From contig JAAEZM010000002.1 of NCBI GenBank assembly GCA_018222865.1, positions 1 to 64,000 on the forward strand: a stretch of 64,000 bases of DNA, read 5' to 3'. The notes under the pieces were generated by a model that was not told the origin of the DNA, did no database searches, and was given only the letters and a program-made list of their open reading frames with translations. Within the stretch, counting starts at the first letter, position 1. Each line of letters begins with the position of its first letter. Of this stretch, positions 35,122 to 44,097 are shown one piece after another. This DNA is from Alphaproteobacteria bacterium (lineage in GTDB: Bacteria > Pseudomonadota > Alphaproteobacteria > Caulobacterales > Maricaulaceae). Made by a program: the position numbers and the translations under genes.

Positions 35122-36113
35122 GACATGTCCTCGTCAAACGGGTTGAGGCGGTCCTCAATCAAGGCCCGAGCGATCCGCAATGGGGTCGCCGGGGCTAAAC
35201 CGCCGCCAATAAAGGGAGTAGAAGAAATTTGGGCAAAGGCGAGACCGGTCTCGCCAACAGCGAGAATGGCCCCCATGCGACGGGCGCAATCGACTTTGAC
35301 GGGGATGGCGCGGCTGGCGCCAATCGAAGCGAAGAGCGAGGCTGCGTCTTCTGCATCCTCCGACGTCAGACCGGCATCGAAAACATAGACGATCTCGGCT
35401 TCTGCCGCGTCAGCGAAGGCCAGCGTCATATCGAGATCATCGAGTTCGAACGGATTTACCGCGGGGCTGTCGATCAGGACCGGGCCTTCAATTTCCCGGA
35501 TTGCGTCGGCAAGCTCTCGGGGATCATCGACACCGCGGAAGCCTGCGCCCATTTTCTGCGCCAGGGCCTGGAGACGTTCATCCGCGCCGGCACGTTCGCC
35601 ATCGCAGGAAATCAGTGTCGGTGTGGCGCCAGAGGTAACGGCTCGGGCTGCGGTTTTGGCAAGGGTAGAGGATTTACCAACTCCGGGCGTGCCCGCGAAT
35701 AACACCGGGTGGTCTGGAATCGCGGGAAGGGGCTGAAAGGCATAGCGGCTTTCGATCGCGTGCGAGAGGCGGGCGATGGCATGCCCTTCGGCCAGATCTT
35801 GCGCCGTTCGCATCAGCGCCTGGGCAGCAATGCCCGGGCAGCGATGATAACCCAAAGTGTGAATGATACGGTCGAGTTGCTCATCCTCGCGATCACCGCG
35901 CTCGATCTCGGCTTCCTCGCTCAGGTGCTCGGCAACCTCGCGCACAGGAGGCAGGGGCTCCGTGCGTAGAGCCGTTTCGGCGGCGGCACGGACCTCGACG
36001 CCGCCATCGGGGCCGTCAGAGGTAGCAATAATGACAGCCTCGGGTCCCATTTCACGGCGCACATCGGCCATGGCTTGAGTCAGATTCTGGGCTGCGAACG
36101 TCTTAAGGCGCAT
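35118..36113 (-). CDS. flhF: SRP-type GTPase FlhF
   Basis: A 331-residue SRP54-family GTPase. The short N-terminal B domain begins MRLKTFAAQNLTQAMADVRR followed by EMGPEAVIIAT. The G domain has the P-loop GTPGVGKSST and ILISCD-like and DSPAVNPFE motifs. FlhF marks the pole for flagellar assembly. Only the P-loop is close to consensus; the DTAGR-type motif of SRP GTPases is replaced by DSPAVN, suggesting reduced GTPase activity. It is followed by flhG and preceded by flhA at 29 bases. Confidence 0.9.
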   Translation of the reverse strand: MRLKTFAAQNLTQAMADVRREMGPEAVIIATSDGPDGGVEVRAAAETALRTEPLPPVREVAEHLSEEAEIERGDREDEQLDRIIHTLGYHRCPGIAAQALMRTAQDLAEGHAIARLSHAIESRYAFQPLPAIPDHPVLFAGTPGVGKSSTLAKTAARAVTSGATPTLISCDGERAGADERLQALAQKMGAGFRGVDDPRELADAIREIEGPVLIDSPAVNPFELDDLDMTLAFADAAEAEIVYVFDAGLTSEDAEDAASLFASIGASRAIPVKVDCARRMGAILAVGETGLAFAQISSTPFIGGGLAPATPLRIARALIEDRLNPFDEDMS

Positions 36114-36142
36114 GTGTCGTCAAAACCGCGTCAGAGTTACAA

Positions 36143-38269
36143 TTAGCCGACATGCCCTAACGTCTGCAGGCGCGCACTCGGGTGGATTTCATTCTGCGAC
36201 AACACCACCGTTTGGGGGCGGAATCGCTCAACCAGAGAACGCACATACGGACGAATCATCGGGCTCGTCAGCAGCACTGGTACCTGACCCTGTGCTGATG
36301 CGGTTTCAAAAGAGTTTCTAACTGCGGCGACAAATTCATGAAGTTTTGAGGGGGCGAGAGCGAGCTGTTTGCGGTCGCCTTCGCCAATCAGGGCTTCCAT
36401 AAAGGCCTGTTCCCACTGGGGGGCGAGGGCCAGAACAGCCAGGTTTCCATCCGGCGCGCGGTTCGAATAACAGATTTGTCGCGCCAGCCGGGTGCGCACA
36501 TGTTCGACAATTGCATCAAGGTGATTCGTCGTCGCGCTGGCTTCAGCAATGCCTTCGAGAATTGTCGGCAGATCGCGAATGGAAATGCGTTCCTTGATAA
36601 GCGTCTGGAGGACACGCTGGATCCCGGCACGGCTGATCTGGCTCGGCGTAATATCCTCGACCAGCTTCTTGTGCTCTTTCGACAGCTTGTCGATCAGCTT
36701 CTCGACCTCTGCGTAGGACAGGAGGTCCGCCATATTATCACGCAGGATTTCTGTGAGATGCGTGACCATCACCGCGGCCGGTTCGACAATCGTATAACCG
36801 CGGAAAGAGGCTTCTTCGCGCAGGTTTTCATCAATCCAGGTCGCGGGTAGTCCAAAGGCGGGCTCTTTTACGTGGTCGCCGGGCATATCAATCGGCATGC
36901 CGGCGGGATCCATGACCAAGAGCTTGTTGAGCTGGATTTCACCGCGGCCGGCTTCCATCTCCTTGACGCGGATCCCGTACTCACTGTTTTGCAGCTGCAT
37001 ATTATCAATGATGCGGACTGCAGGCGTGATGAAGCCCATCTCCTCGGCGAGAGACCGGCGCAGCGCCTTGATCTGGTCGGTGAGCTTGCGGCCTTCCACA
37101 TCATTAATCAGGGGCAATAGACCATAGCCGAGCTCGATCTTCAGCTCATCAATCGTCAGGCTGTCCTCAATGGGGGCTTCTTCCGGTGGGACTTCAGCGG
37201 CTTCCTGTTCCACTTGCGCCGCCATTTCTTTTTCGGCTGCTTTTCGTTCGACTATATCCCGGTTCATCCAGGCCAGAGACCCGGCACCTGCGGCCATCAT
37301 GGCAAAGGGAATGAACGGCATGCCGGGCAAAATACCCACCAGGAGCGCAACGCCAGAGACCAGCCCCAGGCCTTGCGGGTTCGCGGTGAGCTGGCCGAAG
37401 ACCGCCTTGTCGGCTTCACCATTCACACCGGCTTTGGAGACCAGAAGACCTGCCGCAACGGAGATGATGAGGGCGGGGATTTGCGAGACGAGGCCGTCAC
37501 CAATCGTCAGTGAGGAATATGCGCTGGCGGCATCGCCGAAGCTCATACCGCTTTGCACCACACCGATAACGATACCGCCGATCAGATTGATCGCCGTAAT
37601 CATCAGTCCGGCCATGGCGTCGCCGCGGACGAATTTCGATGCACCATCCATGGAGCCGAAGAAATTGCTCTCGCCTTCAAGTTCCTGACGGCGTTCGCGC
37701 GCTTCCTGTTCCGTGATCAAGCCAGCGGACAGGTCGGCATCAATGGCCATCTGTTTGCCGGGCATGGAATCGAGGGTGAAACGGGCAGCGACTTCAGCGA
37801 TACGGCCGGAACCCTTGGTGATCACGACGAAGTTCACGATCACCAGGATTGCAAACACAATCACCCCGATGACCACATTGCCCTGCATGACGAAATTGCC
37901 GAAGGCTTCGATGACTTCGCCTGCCGCATCCGTGCCCTCATGACCCTTTGAAAGGATCAGGCGGGTCGAGGCAATATTGAGACCGAGCCTGAGCAGGGTG
38001 GTGATCAGGAGAATGGCTGGAAAGGCCGAGAATTCCAGGGGCTTCTTGATAAACAGGGCGGTCATCAAGACCAGCACCGCAATGGAGATCGACGTTGCCA
38101 AGGCCAGGTCGAGCAGCACGCTCGGCATTGGCAGCATCAGCATCACGAGGATGCCGAGAATACCAACCGCCAGTGCCACATCGCCCTTCAGGGTACGATT
38201 GAGGAAGGCCTGGAAGTCAAACTTGGCGCCGCCGGATTTCGCCGGGCTGGAAGGTGCGGTGTCGGCCAC
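36143..38269 (-). CDS. flhA: Flagellar export gate protein FlhA
   Basis: A 708-residue protein with eight predicted membrane helices in the first ~340 residues, including the family motif GSGRIAEVAARFTLDSMPGK and the charged loop DADLSAGLITEQEARERR between helices, then the cytoplasmic FlhAc domain (about 360-700) that binds export substrates and chaperones. It forms the nonameric export gate in the basal body. It follows flbD directly, with an eleven-base gap. Confidence 0.96.
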   Translation of the reverse strand: MADTAPSSPAKSGGAKFDFQAFLNRTLKGDVALAVGILGILVMLMLPMPSVLLDLALATSISIAVLVLMTALFIKKPLEFSAFPAILLITTLLRLGLNIASTRLILSKGHEGTDAAGEVIEAFGNFVMQGNVVIGVIVFAILVIVNFVVITKGSGRIAEVAARFTLDSMPGKQMAIDADLSAGLITEQEARERRQELEGESNFFGSMDGASKFVRGDAMAGLMITAINLIGGIVIGVVQSGMSFGDAASAYSSLTIGDGLVSQIPALIISVAAGLLVSKAGVNGEADKAVFGQLTANPQGLGLVSGVALLVGILPGMPFIPFAMMAAGAGSLAWMNRDIVERKAAEKEMAAQVEQEAAEVPPEEAPIEDSLTIDELKIELGYGLLPLINDVEGRKLTDQIKALRRSLAEEMGFITPAVRIIDNMQLQNSEYGIRVKEMEAGRGEIQLNKLLVMDPAGMPIDMPGDHVKEPAFGLPATWIDENLREEASFRGYTIVEPAAVMVTHLTEILRDNMADLLSYAEVEKLIDKLSKEHKKLVEDITPSQISRAGIQRVLQTLIKERISIRDLPTILEGIAEASATTNHLDAIVEHVRTRLARQICYSNRAPDGNLAVLALAPQWEQAFMEALIGEGDRKQLALAPSKLHEFVAAVRNSFETASAQGQVPVLLTSPMIRPYVRSLVERFRPQTVVLSQNEIHPSARLQTLGHVG

Positions 38270-38280
38270 GATCTATCCTA

Positions 38281-39657
38281 TTAGGCTGCAGAAACGCCTG
38301 GAGTGGGCTGGTTCGGAGCCGGGATGTCCACACCCTGATCGGCGTAGAGTTTCAGCTTATTGCGCAAGGTGCGGATCGAGATGCCGAGGATGTTCGCGGC
38401 ATGGGTACGATTGCCCAGGCAATGATCGAGCGTGTCGAGGATGAGATCCTGTTCGACCTCGGCCACGGTCTTGCCAACCACAGCCCGTTGAACCGCATCG
38501 GCAGCGTCGGCCGCATGACGGGTGACGGAAGTCGCGCTGCCCGTGCCTGTAAAGGCAGAGCCATCCGGCATGCGGATGGCGTCCGGTCCGATTTCGCGGC
38601 CAGAAGCCAGCAAGACCGCCCGGTGCATGGCGTTTTCCAGCTCCCGGACGTTGCCCGTCCACTCGCGTGCCAGCAATTGGGTGCGCGCTGCGTCCGAGAT
38701 CGGACGTTCGTCAATCTGGTTGGCAATGGAGTACTTCTTCACGAAATGATCTGCCAGGGCCAGGATGTCGGCTGGGCGCTCGCGCAGTGGCGGCAGGGCC
38801 AGGTTCACGACATTCAGGCGGAAGAGCAGGTCTTCGCGGAAGACGCCTTCCGCAACAGCTTTGCGCAGGTCGCGGTTGGAGGTCGCCAGGATGCGGATAT
38901 TCACCTTGACCGGCTTGGTCCCGCCAACGCGGTCGATCTCGCGTTCCTGGATTGCACGCAGCAGTTTGGCCTGCAGTCGCACATCCATTTCCGAGATCTC
39001 GTCGAGGAGAAGAGTGCCACCATCGGCTTCCTCGAATTTACCAACGCGTCGAGCGATGGCGCCGGTAAACGCGCCTTTCTCGTGACCGAAGAGCTCGGAT
39101 TCCAGCAGGTTTTCCGGGATTGCGGCACAGTTCACCGAGATGAAGGGTGCGCTCGCCCGCTTGGATTTGGAATGAACATAGCGGGCCATCACTTCCTTAC
39201 CGGCACCGCTTTCACCCGTAATCAGTACGGACGCATCCGAGGCGGAGATCCGGTCCGCCAGCTCGATGACCGCCTGCATGGACGGGTCGCGAGCAATCAT
39301 CGGACGTTCGTCATCCGCCACCGCTTCAAGCACGGCAGCGATCAGATCAGCGTCCGGTGGCAGCGGGATGAATTCCTTCGCACCGGCGCGAATGGCAGCA
39401 GCTGCTGCTTCCGGTCGGACATTGACGCCGCAGGCGACAACAGGAACCGTAATCCGCTCGCGCTCATTGGCATCGATGAGGGATTGCACATCCAGGGACA
39501 GATCGACCATGAGCAGATCGGCCCCCCGGCCGGCCCGCAAATGGGATGTCGCTTGCTCGATCGTATCGACTTGCGAGACTTTCGCGCCGCGATCGATGGC
39601 GATTTTCGTGGCGGTGTGAAGTTGTCCACCCAGGCTTCCGACGATCAGGACTCGCAT
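38281..39657 (-). CDS. flbD: Sigma-54-dependent flagellar activator FlbD
   Basis: A 458-residue NtrC-type activator. The N-terminal ~110 residues are receiver-like but lack the acidic pocket (VLIVGSLGG in place of the usual DD pair). The AAA+ domain has Walker A GESGAGKE and the sigma-54-contacting GAFTGA loop. A Fis-type HTH (about 415-440, NRTHAANILGISIRTLRNKLK) follows. FlbD activates class III/IV flagellar genes from ftr enhancers and represses fliF; it is controlled by FliX in Caulobacter, not by phosphorylation alone. Its placement between fliN and flhA is Caulobacter-like. Confidence 0.93.
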   Translation of the reverse strand: MRVLIVGSLGGQLHTATKIAIDRGAKVSQVDTIEQATSHLRAGRGADLLMVDLSLDVQSLIDANERERITVPVVACGVNVRPEAAAAAIRAGAKEFIPLPPDADLIAAVLEAVADDERPMIARDPSMQAVIELADRISASDASVLITGESGAGKEVMARYVHSKSKRASAPFISVNCAAIPENLLESELFGHEKGAFTGAIARRVGKFEEADGGTLLLDEISEMDVRLQAKLLRAIQEREIDRVGGTKPVKVNIRILATSNRDLRKAVAEGVFREDLLFRLNVVNLALPPLRERPADILALADHFVKKYSIANQIDERPISDAARTQLLAREWTGNVRELENAMHRAVLLASGREIGPDAIRMPDGSAFTGTGSATSVTRHAADAADAVQRAVVGKTVAEVEQDLILDTLDHCLGNRTHAANILGISIRTLRNKLKLYADQGVDIPAPNQPTPGVSAA

Positions 39658-39698
39658 AGTGTCCGCTCCATTTTCTTTTTCCTACCAAGGCGCAGCGA

Positions 39699-40061
39699 CT
39701 AGGCCGCGTCCCCGTCCTTGATGATTTCTGTCATGGTCACGCCCAGCCGGTCTTCAACGACGACGACCTCGCCGCGCGCCACCAGGCGGTTATTCACGTA
39801 GATGTCGATGGCTTCACCGATTTTTCGATCGAGTTCGACAACTGAACCGGAGGTCAGCTTCAACAGCGAATTCACATCGATATGAGCCTTGCCCAAAACG
39901 GCGGAGATATTGACGGGAACATCGAAGACCGGCGCCAAATCGGCGGCCGACTTTTCTTCTTCATCCATCATCCCTTCCGCGGGCACGCCCGGGGACTGAT
40001 CCACCGGCATTTCTGTACCGGAGCTCAGGTCGGGAAGGTCGAGATTGTCATCATCATTCAT
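39699..40061 (-). CDS. fliN: Flagellar switch protein FliN
   Basis: A 120-residue protein with an acidic, disordered N-terminus (about 1-40) and a SpoA/FliN domain, VFDVPVNISAVLGKAHIDV followed by GSVVELDRKIGEAIDIYVN and LVARGEVVVVEDRLGVTMTEII. It forms the C-ring with FliM and FliG and binds phospho-CheY. It is 41 bases upstream of flbD and 12 bases downstream of fliH. Confidence 0.95.
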   Translation of the reverse strand: MNDDDNLDLPDLSSGTEMPVDQSPGVPAEGMMDEEEKSAADLAPVFDVPVNISAVLGKAHIDVNSLLKLTSGSVVELDRKIGEAIDIYVNNRLVARGEVVVVEDRLGVTMTEIIKDGDAA

Positions 40062-40073
40062 GGCCTGATCTCC

Positions 40074-40709
40074 TTAAGCGGCCGAGCTGCCGGGAGTGGC
40101 CGAACCGGCCCCCGGCTCTGCTGGCGAGGCCAGCCAGCGGTCGACGATTTCGTCGAGCCGCGTTTCAATGTCTGAAGTGGTGCGCTGAATGGCGCCATTA
40201 CCCCATTCCAGGCGAACATCTGCGCCACGCATTCCAGCTTCCCCGCGCAAATTCACCGCGCCGTCAAATCCCAGATCGCGTGCTGTCTGTTCCAGACGCT
40301 CGGCGAGCATCTCCACGAGTTCTTCAGAGCAACGCACAGTGAAACGCGGCTCTGAACGCAGGTCGAAGACGGCTTCACGGATGGCACTTTCAATCGTATC
40401 AGCCGCGTGATTGTCGAGAGCATTGCCGGCGATTTTCTTCGCGGCGGCCATGGCAAGCATGACAGCCTCCTGGCGCAGCGCCTCTGATTCCGTGGCGAGG
40501 CGAGAGAGGATGAGCTGCATCTGGGAGGCAATGGCCTGCAGCGCTTCAGCGCAGCGGCCTTCTTCCATCTCCCGTCCTTCTTCAACGCCCCACATGCGTG
40601 CGGCATCGACATCGTCTTGGGTGAAGAAGCGCTTATAGCTCTCACCTTCGCGCAGGACTTCGCCGTTATGGTCGAACTCTGTGTCGAAGTGGAATTTCAT
40701 CGGCTGCAT
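40074..40709 (-). CDS. fliH: Flagellar assembly protein FliH (FlbE)
   Basis: A 211-residue protein with a charged coiled-coil middle (about 45-110) and a C-terminal domain with DNHAADTIESAIREAVFDLR and VDVRLEW-like strands, as in FliH/FlbE. FliH regulates the FliI ATPase and links it to the C-ring. The identity rests on coiled-coil character, its position between fliG and fliN, and the FlbE of Caulobacter in the same place. The Ala/Gly/Ser-rich tail is unstructured. Confidence 0.82.
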   Translation of the reverse strand: MQPMKFHFDTEFDHNGEVLREGESYKRFFTQDDVDAARMWGVEEGREMEEGRCAEALQAIASQMQLILSRLATESEALRQEAVMLAMAAAKKIAGNALDNHAADTIESAIREAVFDLRSEPRFTVRCSEELVEMLAERLEQTARDLGFDGAVNLRGEAGMRGADVRLEWGNGAIQRTTSDIETRLDEIVDRWLASPAEPGAGSATPGSSAA

Positions 40710-40719
40710 CAGGGCGCTC

Positions 40720-41745
40720 CTAGTAAATCAGCTCATCATCAGACCCGCCATCGGCCAGCATGATCTCGCCCTTCGCGGCGAGGTCTTTGGCCATGGCGAC
40801 GATGCTCTGCTGAGACTGATCGACATCTTTGAGGCGCACAGGCCCCATGGAATTCATGTCTTCCTTCATGATCTTCGCGGCACGCTCGGACATGTTGGAG
40901 AAGAAGAGATCGCGCAGGCTGTCCGACGCGCCCTTCATGGCGAGCGCCATTTGATCCTTGTCGATGGCGCGCATCAGGGTCTGAATGCCGCCCGGGTCCA
41001 GCTTCGACAGATCTTCGAAGACGAACATCAAGGAACGAATTTTCTCGGCGCTCTCGCGATTGCGTTCTTCCAGTGCCGCAAGGAAGCGGTTCTCTGTTTG
41101 ACGATCAAAATTATTGAAGATGTTGGCCATCATCTCATGGCTGTCATGCTTGGACGTGCGCGCCAGGTTGGACATGAATTCGGTGCGCAGCGTCTCCTCA
41201 ATGCGGTCAAGGATTTCGCGCTGAACCGGTTCCATCCGCAGCATGCGGGTCACGACTTCCATAGCGAAGTCTTCCGGCAGCGCCGCCAGCACGCGTGAAG
41301 CATGATCCGTTTTGACCTTCGACAGCACGACAGCAACGGTCTGCGGGTATTCATTCTTGAGGTAGTTTGCGAGCACCACCTCATTCACATTACCCAGCTT
41401 GTCCCACATGGTCCGACCAGCCGGACCCCGTAGCTCCTCCATGATCGACTCGACTTTTTCGCCGGGCAGGAAGGATGTGAGAAGGCGTTGTGTGGCCTCG
41501 AAGGAGCCCATAAGCGAGCCGGTTGAAGACATCTGGCCCACAAAATCCACTATGAGCTTTTCGACGGCACCGGAGGTGATCGTGCCCAGATTGGACATGG
41601 CCTGCGAGACCTCACGGATCTCTTCCTCGTCGAGATGCTCCCAGAGGCCGTGATCTTCCTCGCCCAGGGCGAGCAGGATCACCGCAGCTTTTTCCGGTCC
41701 GGTAAGCTGTTTGGGATCTTCGATTGCGCGACGTTTATCCGACAT
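40720..41745 (-). CDS. fliG: Flagellar motor switch protein FliG
   Basis: A 341-residue FliG of standard length. The N-terminal domain has [17 protein letters not shown], the middle domain has [20 protein letters not shown] (EHPQ-like motif) and the C-terminal domain has the charged torque helix [20 protein letters not shown]. It mounts on FliF and interacts with the stator. It lies eight bases after fliF and ten bases before fliH. Confidence 0.97.
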   Translation of the reverse strand: MSDKRRAIEDPKQLTGPEKAAVILLALGEEDHGLWEHLDEEEIREVSQAMSNLGTITSGAVEKLIVDFVGQMSSTGSLMGSFEATQRLLTSFLPGEKVESIMEELRGPAGRTMWDKLGNVNEVVLANYLKNEYPQTVAVVLSKVKTDHASRVLAALPEDFAMEVVTRMLRMEPVQREILDRIEETLRTEFMSNLARTSKHDSHEMMANIFNNFDRQTENRFLAALEERNRESAEKIRSLMFVFEDLSKLDPGGIQTLMRAIDKDQMALAMKGASDSLRDLFFSNMSERAAKIMKEDMNSMGPVRLKDVDQSQQSIVAMAKDLAAKGEIMLADGGSDDELIY

Positions 41746-41753
41746 GCTCAGCC

Positions 41754-43415
41754 TCAGTTGTCATGCAGCCAGGTGCGCAGGATGGAGATGGATTCCTCCG
41801 GATGCGCTTCGACAATGCCGACGACTTTCTTGATCGAGGAGGCTTTCACCTGACCGTCGATCTTTTCGATATCAATCATGCTGTTTAATCCCGGTGCCTC
41901 ACCAGCGGTGGGCAGGGCGGTTGGTGCCGCAGCGCTACCCGTGGGCAAGGCTGCGGCGGCACCAGACGCTTCCAGGGAAGCCGCAGGCGCGCCGGCCGTT
42001 GCCAGAGCGAGGCCGGTTGGTGTCGCAGCACCCGCCGGCGCCCCCCTTATCAGTGGGCGAGCGACCAGGAAAATAACCAGAAGTGCGGTGATGAACATCA
42101 CGCCGATTTCGGCCATGCGCATCAGGTCATTCTTGTTGAAGGTGAACCCGCCGGAGGCTTCCGAACCGAGGGTCGGGTCGGCGCGGGCGAACTCGATCTG
42201 AGAGACGGTCAGACTGTCCTGGCGAATGCCTGGCTCATCCATGAAGCCCATGGCGGACCGGACCAGCGCTTCGATCTGCTGCATCTGCTCTTCGGAACGC
42301 GGCGTCCACTCAACGCTGCCATCTTCTGCAGTGTTCAACACACCATCGACGGCGACAGCGACAGACAGGCGAGTGATCGCTCCGGCTTCCAGGACCTCGG
42401 TGCGCGTGGTCGAGGAATTGAGATAGTTCTGCGTATCCGACGAGTTTTCTGTGCGTGAAGTTTCGGTCGGGCCCGCATTCTCACCACCATCTGCGTCGGG
42501 AAGGTTCTCGGACGCTGAGACCGCATTGCGATTATTGCCGTCATTCTGCGTCGACATTTCCTGGGTCCGCTGACGCGATTCCAGAACCTGGGCTTCAGGG
42601 TCATAGGTTTGAGAAGACTGGGTTACGCTCTGGCGATTGAGTTCTGCCGTCACCTGGACGCGTGCTGCGCCTGGACCGACAACGCCCTCTACAATATCCA
42701 GAATGCTCTGACGCATCTGGGCTTCCAGCGTGGACTGGCGCTCATCCATGGCGATCGAGCTGGAGCTTTCCTCATCGGAGGCACTGGCCAGCAAACGGCC
42801 CCGATCATCGGCGACGGAGACATTGCTAACCTCAAGGCCGGCACCGCTGGCGACGATGTTGCGAATGACGCGGATCTGCTCTGAATTGAGTTGCCCTCGC
42901 GTGCTGATCGTAACGGCTGCGGTCGGTGTTTCCTGTTCACGCGCAAAAATGCGGCGCTCTGGCAGGTTCAAATGAACCCGGGCCGAAGAGACAAAGTTCA
43001 AGGATTGGATCGTCCGCGCCAATTCGCCCTGCAGGGCGCGCTTGGCATTGATATTCTGTACAAAGCTGGTCTGACCGAAACTGTCCTGGCTATCGAAGAT
43101 CTCATAGCCCACAGATGCGCCGGCGATCGGCCCACCCGTCGCAATCCTGACGCGGGCCTCATCAACCTGCTCCCGGTCGACATAGATCGCCGTACCGCCT
43201 TCGCGGATCTCGTAAGGGATGTTGGCCTGATCGAGAACCTGACCGGTGGAAACGGCTTCTGCCGGATCGAGGCCTGCATACAGAAGGGCTTGCGAGCCGC
43301 CGCCCACACCGTTCGCAAAATAGGCCAGCGCGAAGGCAACGCCCGCGGCGATGCCGAAGATGGCCGCCAGACGATAAACACCGATCGCTCGTATTTGTTC
43401 CAGAAGACCGTTCAC
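41754..43415 (-). CDS. fliF: Flagellar MS-ring protein FliF
   Basis: A 553-residue MS-ring subunit. The first membrane helix is at about 15-35, the YscJ/FliF secretin-like domain follows ([22 protein letters not shown]), then the FliF C domain, an acidic loop, a second membrane helix near residue 440, and a C-terminal FliG-binding tail. I chose GTG 43415 ([12 protein letters not shown]) because AGGA lies seven bases upstream; a frame reaching 43460 opens with GTG but without a clear ribosome site. It heads fliF-fliG-fliH-fliN-flbD-flhA. In Caulobacter fliF is a class II gene under CtrA. Confidence 0.95.
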   Translation of the reverse strand: MNGLLEQIRAIGVYRLAAIFGIAAGVAFALAYFANGVGGGSQALLYAGLDPAEAVSTGQVLDQANIPYEIREGGTAIYVDREQVDEARVRIATGGPIAGASVGYEIFDSQDSFGQTSFVQNINAKRALQGELARTIQSLNFVSSARVHLNLPERRIFAREQETPTAAVTISTRGQLNSEQIRVIRNIVASGAGLEVSNVSVADDRGRLLASASDEESSSSIAMDERQSTLEAQMRQSILDIVEGVVGPGAARVQVTAELNRQSVTQSSQTYDPEAQVLESRQRTQEMSTQNDGNNRNAVSASENLPDADGGENAGPTETSRTENSSDTQNYLNSSTTRTEVLEAGAITRLSVAVAVDGVLNTAEDGSVEWTPRSEEQMQQIEALVRSAMGFMDEPGIRQDSLTVSQIEFARADPTLGSEASGGFTFNKNDLMRMAEIGVMFITALLVIFLVARPLIRGAPAGAATPTGLALATAGAPAASLEASGAAAALPTGSAAAPTALPTAGEAPGLNSMIDIEKIDGQVKASSIKKVVGIVEAHPEESISILRTWLHDN

Positions 43416-43570
43416 AGAATAATCCTGCCCATTCCCAAAGCACACATCGGTGCGAACCACTGGGCAGAATTTTCCTACCGATCCTGTAAACGAGGTATTA
43501 AGGCTGGCGCATACCTGATTAATCCAGCTGCGATTTTCGCAGTGGATCTTTTCAAGCTATTGAAAATAAT

Positions 43571-43608
43571 ATGAAAGAACGGTGGCCAAGGGGGAGCGGC
43601 CACCGTTC
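43571..43608 (-). terminator. Intrinsic terminator after sciP
   Basis: On the minus strand GAACGGTGGCC (43598-43608) pairs with GGCCACCGTTC (43577-43587), followed by TTTCAT. It isolates sciP from fliF. Confidence 0.8.
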
Positions 43609-43635
43609 CATCAGCGCTTAGGTCAGGGGGAAGCG

Positions 43636-43905
43636 CTAGCGATATGTCTGAAGACGTGTCGTCCGCAGGCCTGCGAGGCCGTGCTTGTCGATCGATCGCT
43701 GCCAGCCGAGGAACTCCTCAACAGTCAACGAGTAGCGTGTGCACGCTTCTTCCAGTGAAAGCAGTCCGCCGCGGACGGCGGCGACCACTTCAGCCTTGCG
43801 GCGCACCACCCAGCGCTGCGTGTCCGGCTGTGGAAGGTCTGCAAGCGTGAGCGGGCTACCATCCGGTCCAATTACGTAGTTTTCTTTTTTAAGGCGCGGC
43901 TGCAT
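43636..43905 (-). CDS. sciP: CtrA inhibitor SciP (DUF1153)
   Basis: An 89-residue protein with the DUF1153 helix-turn-helix: RWVVRRKAEVVAAVRGGLLS, LEEACTRYSL and TVEEFLGWQRSIDKHGL. SciP binds CtrA or its target promoters and blocks CtrA-dependent transcription, including ctrA, in swarmer cells of Caulobacter. It lies between fliF and flgE as in Caulobacter. It has its own terminator, so it is probably a monocistronic cell-cycle gene amid the flagellar genes. Confidence 0.93.
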   Translation of the reverse strand: MQPRLKKENYVIGPDGSPLTLADLPQPDTQRWVVRRKAEVVAAVRGGLLSLEEACTRYSLTVEEFLGWQRSIDKHGLAGLRTTRLQTYR

Positions 43906-44045
43906 GTCCGGTCCCCGTTTTGTTTTTGTTTGTAGGGTGACCTTACGCGACGCCCTTTAACATCCGCCTAAACCTCTGGGTAAATTTACGTTTAATGAAC
44001 GCGCTAAAATCTTCGTCGAATTCGAAGGACTGCGTTTGCCAAATA

Positions 44046-44072
44046 GAAAAAGGCCCCGCCGAAGCGGGGCCT
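44046..44072 (-). terminator. Intrinsic terminator after flgE
   Basis: On the minus strand AGGCCCCGC (44064-44072), a four-base loop and GCGGGGCCT (44051-44059) are followed by TTTTTC. Confidence 0.88.
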
Positions 44073-44097
44073 CTAGGAAGAAGCGTTAGGTGATGGA

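Noticed and set aside
38254-39702. 482-codon open frame opposite flbD
   Set aside because: It is antisense to a well-supported sigma-54 activator, with no motif and skewed Arg/Gln/Gly composition typical of shadows.
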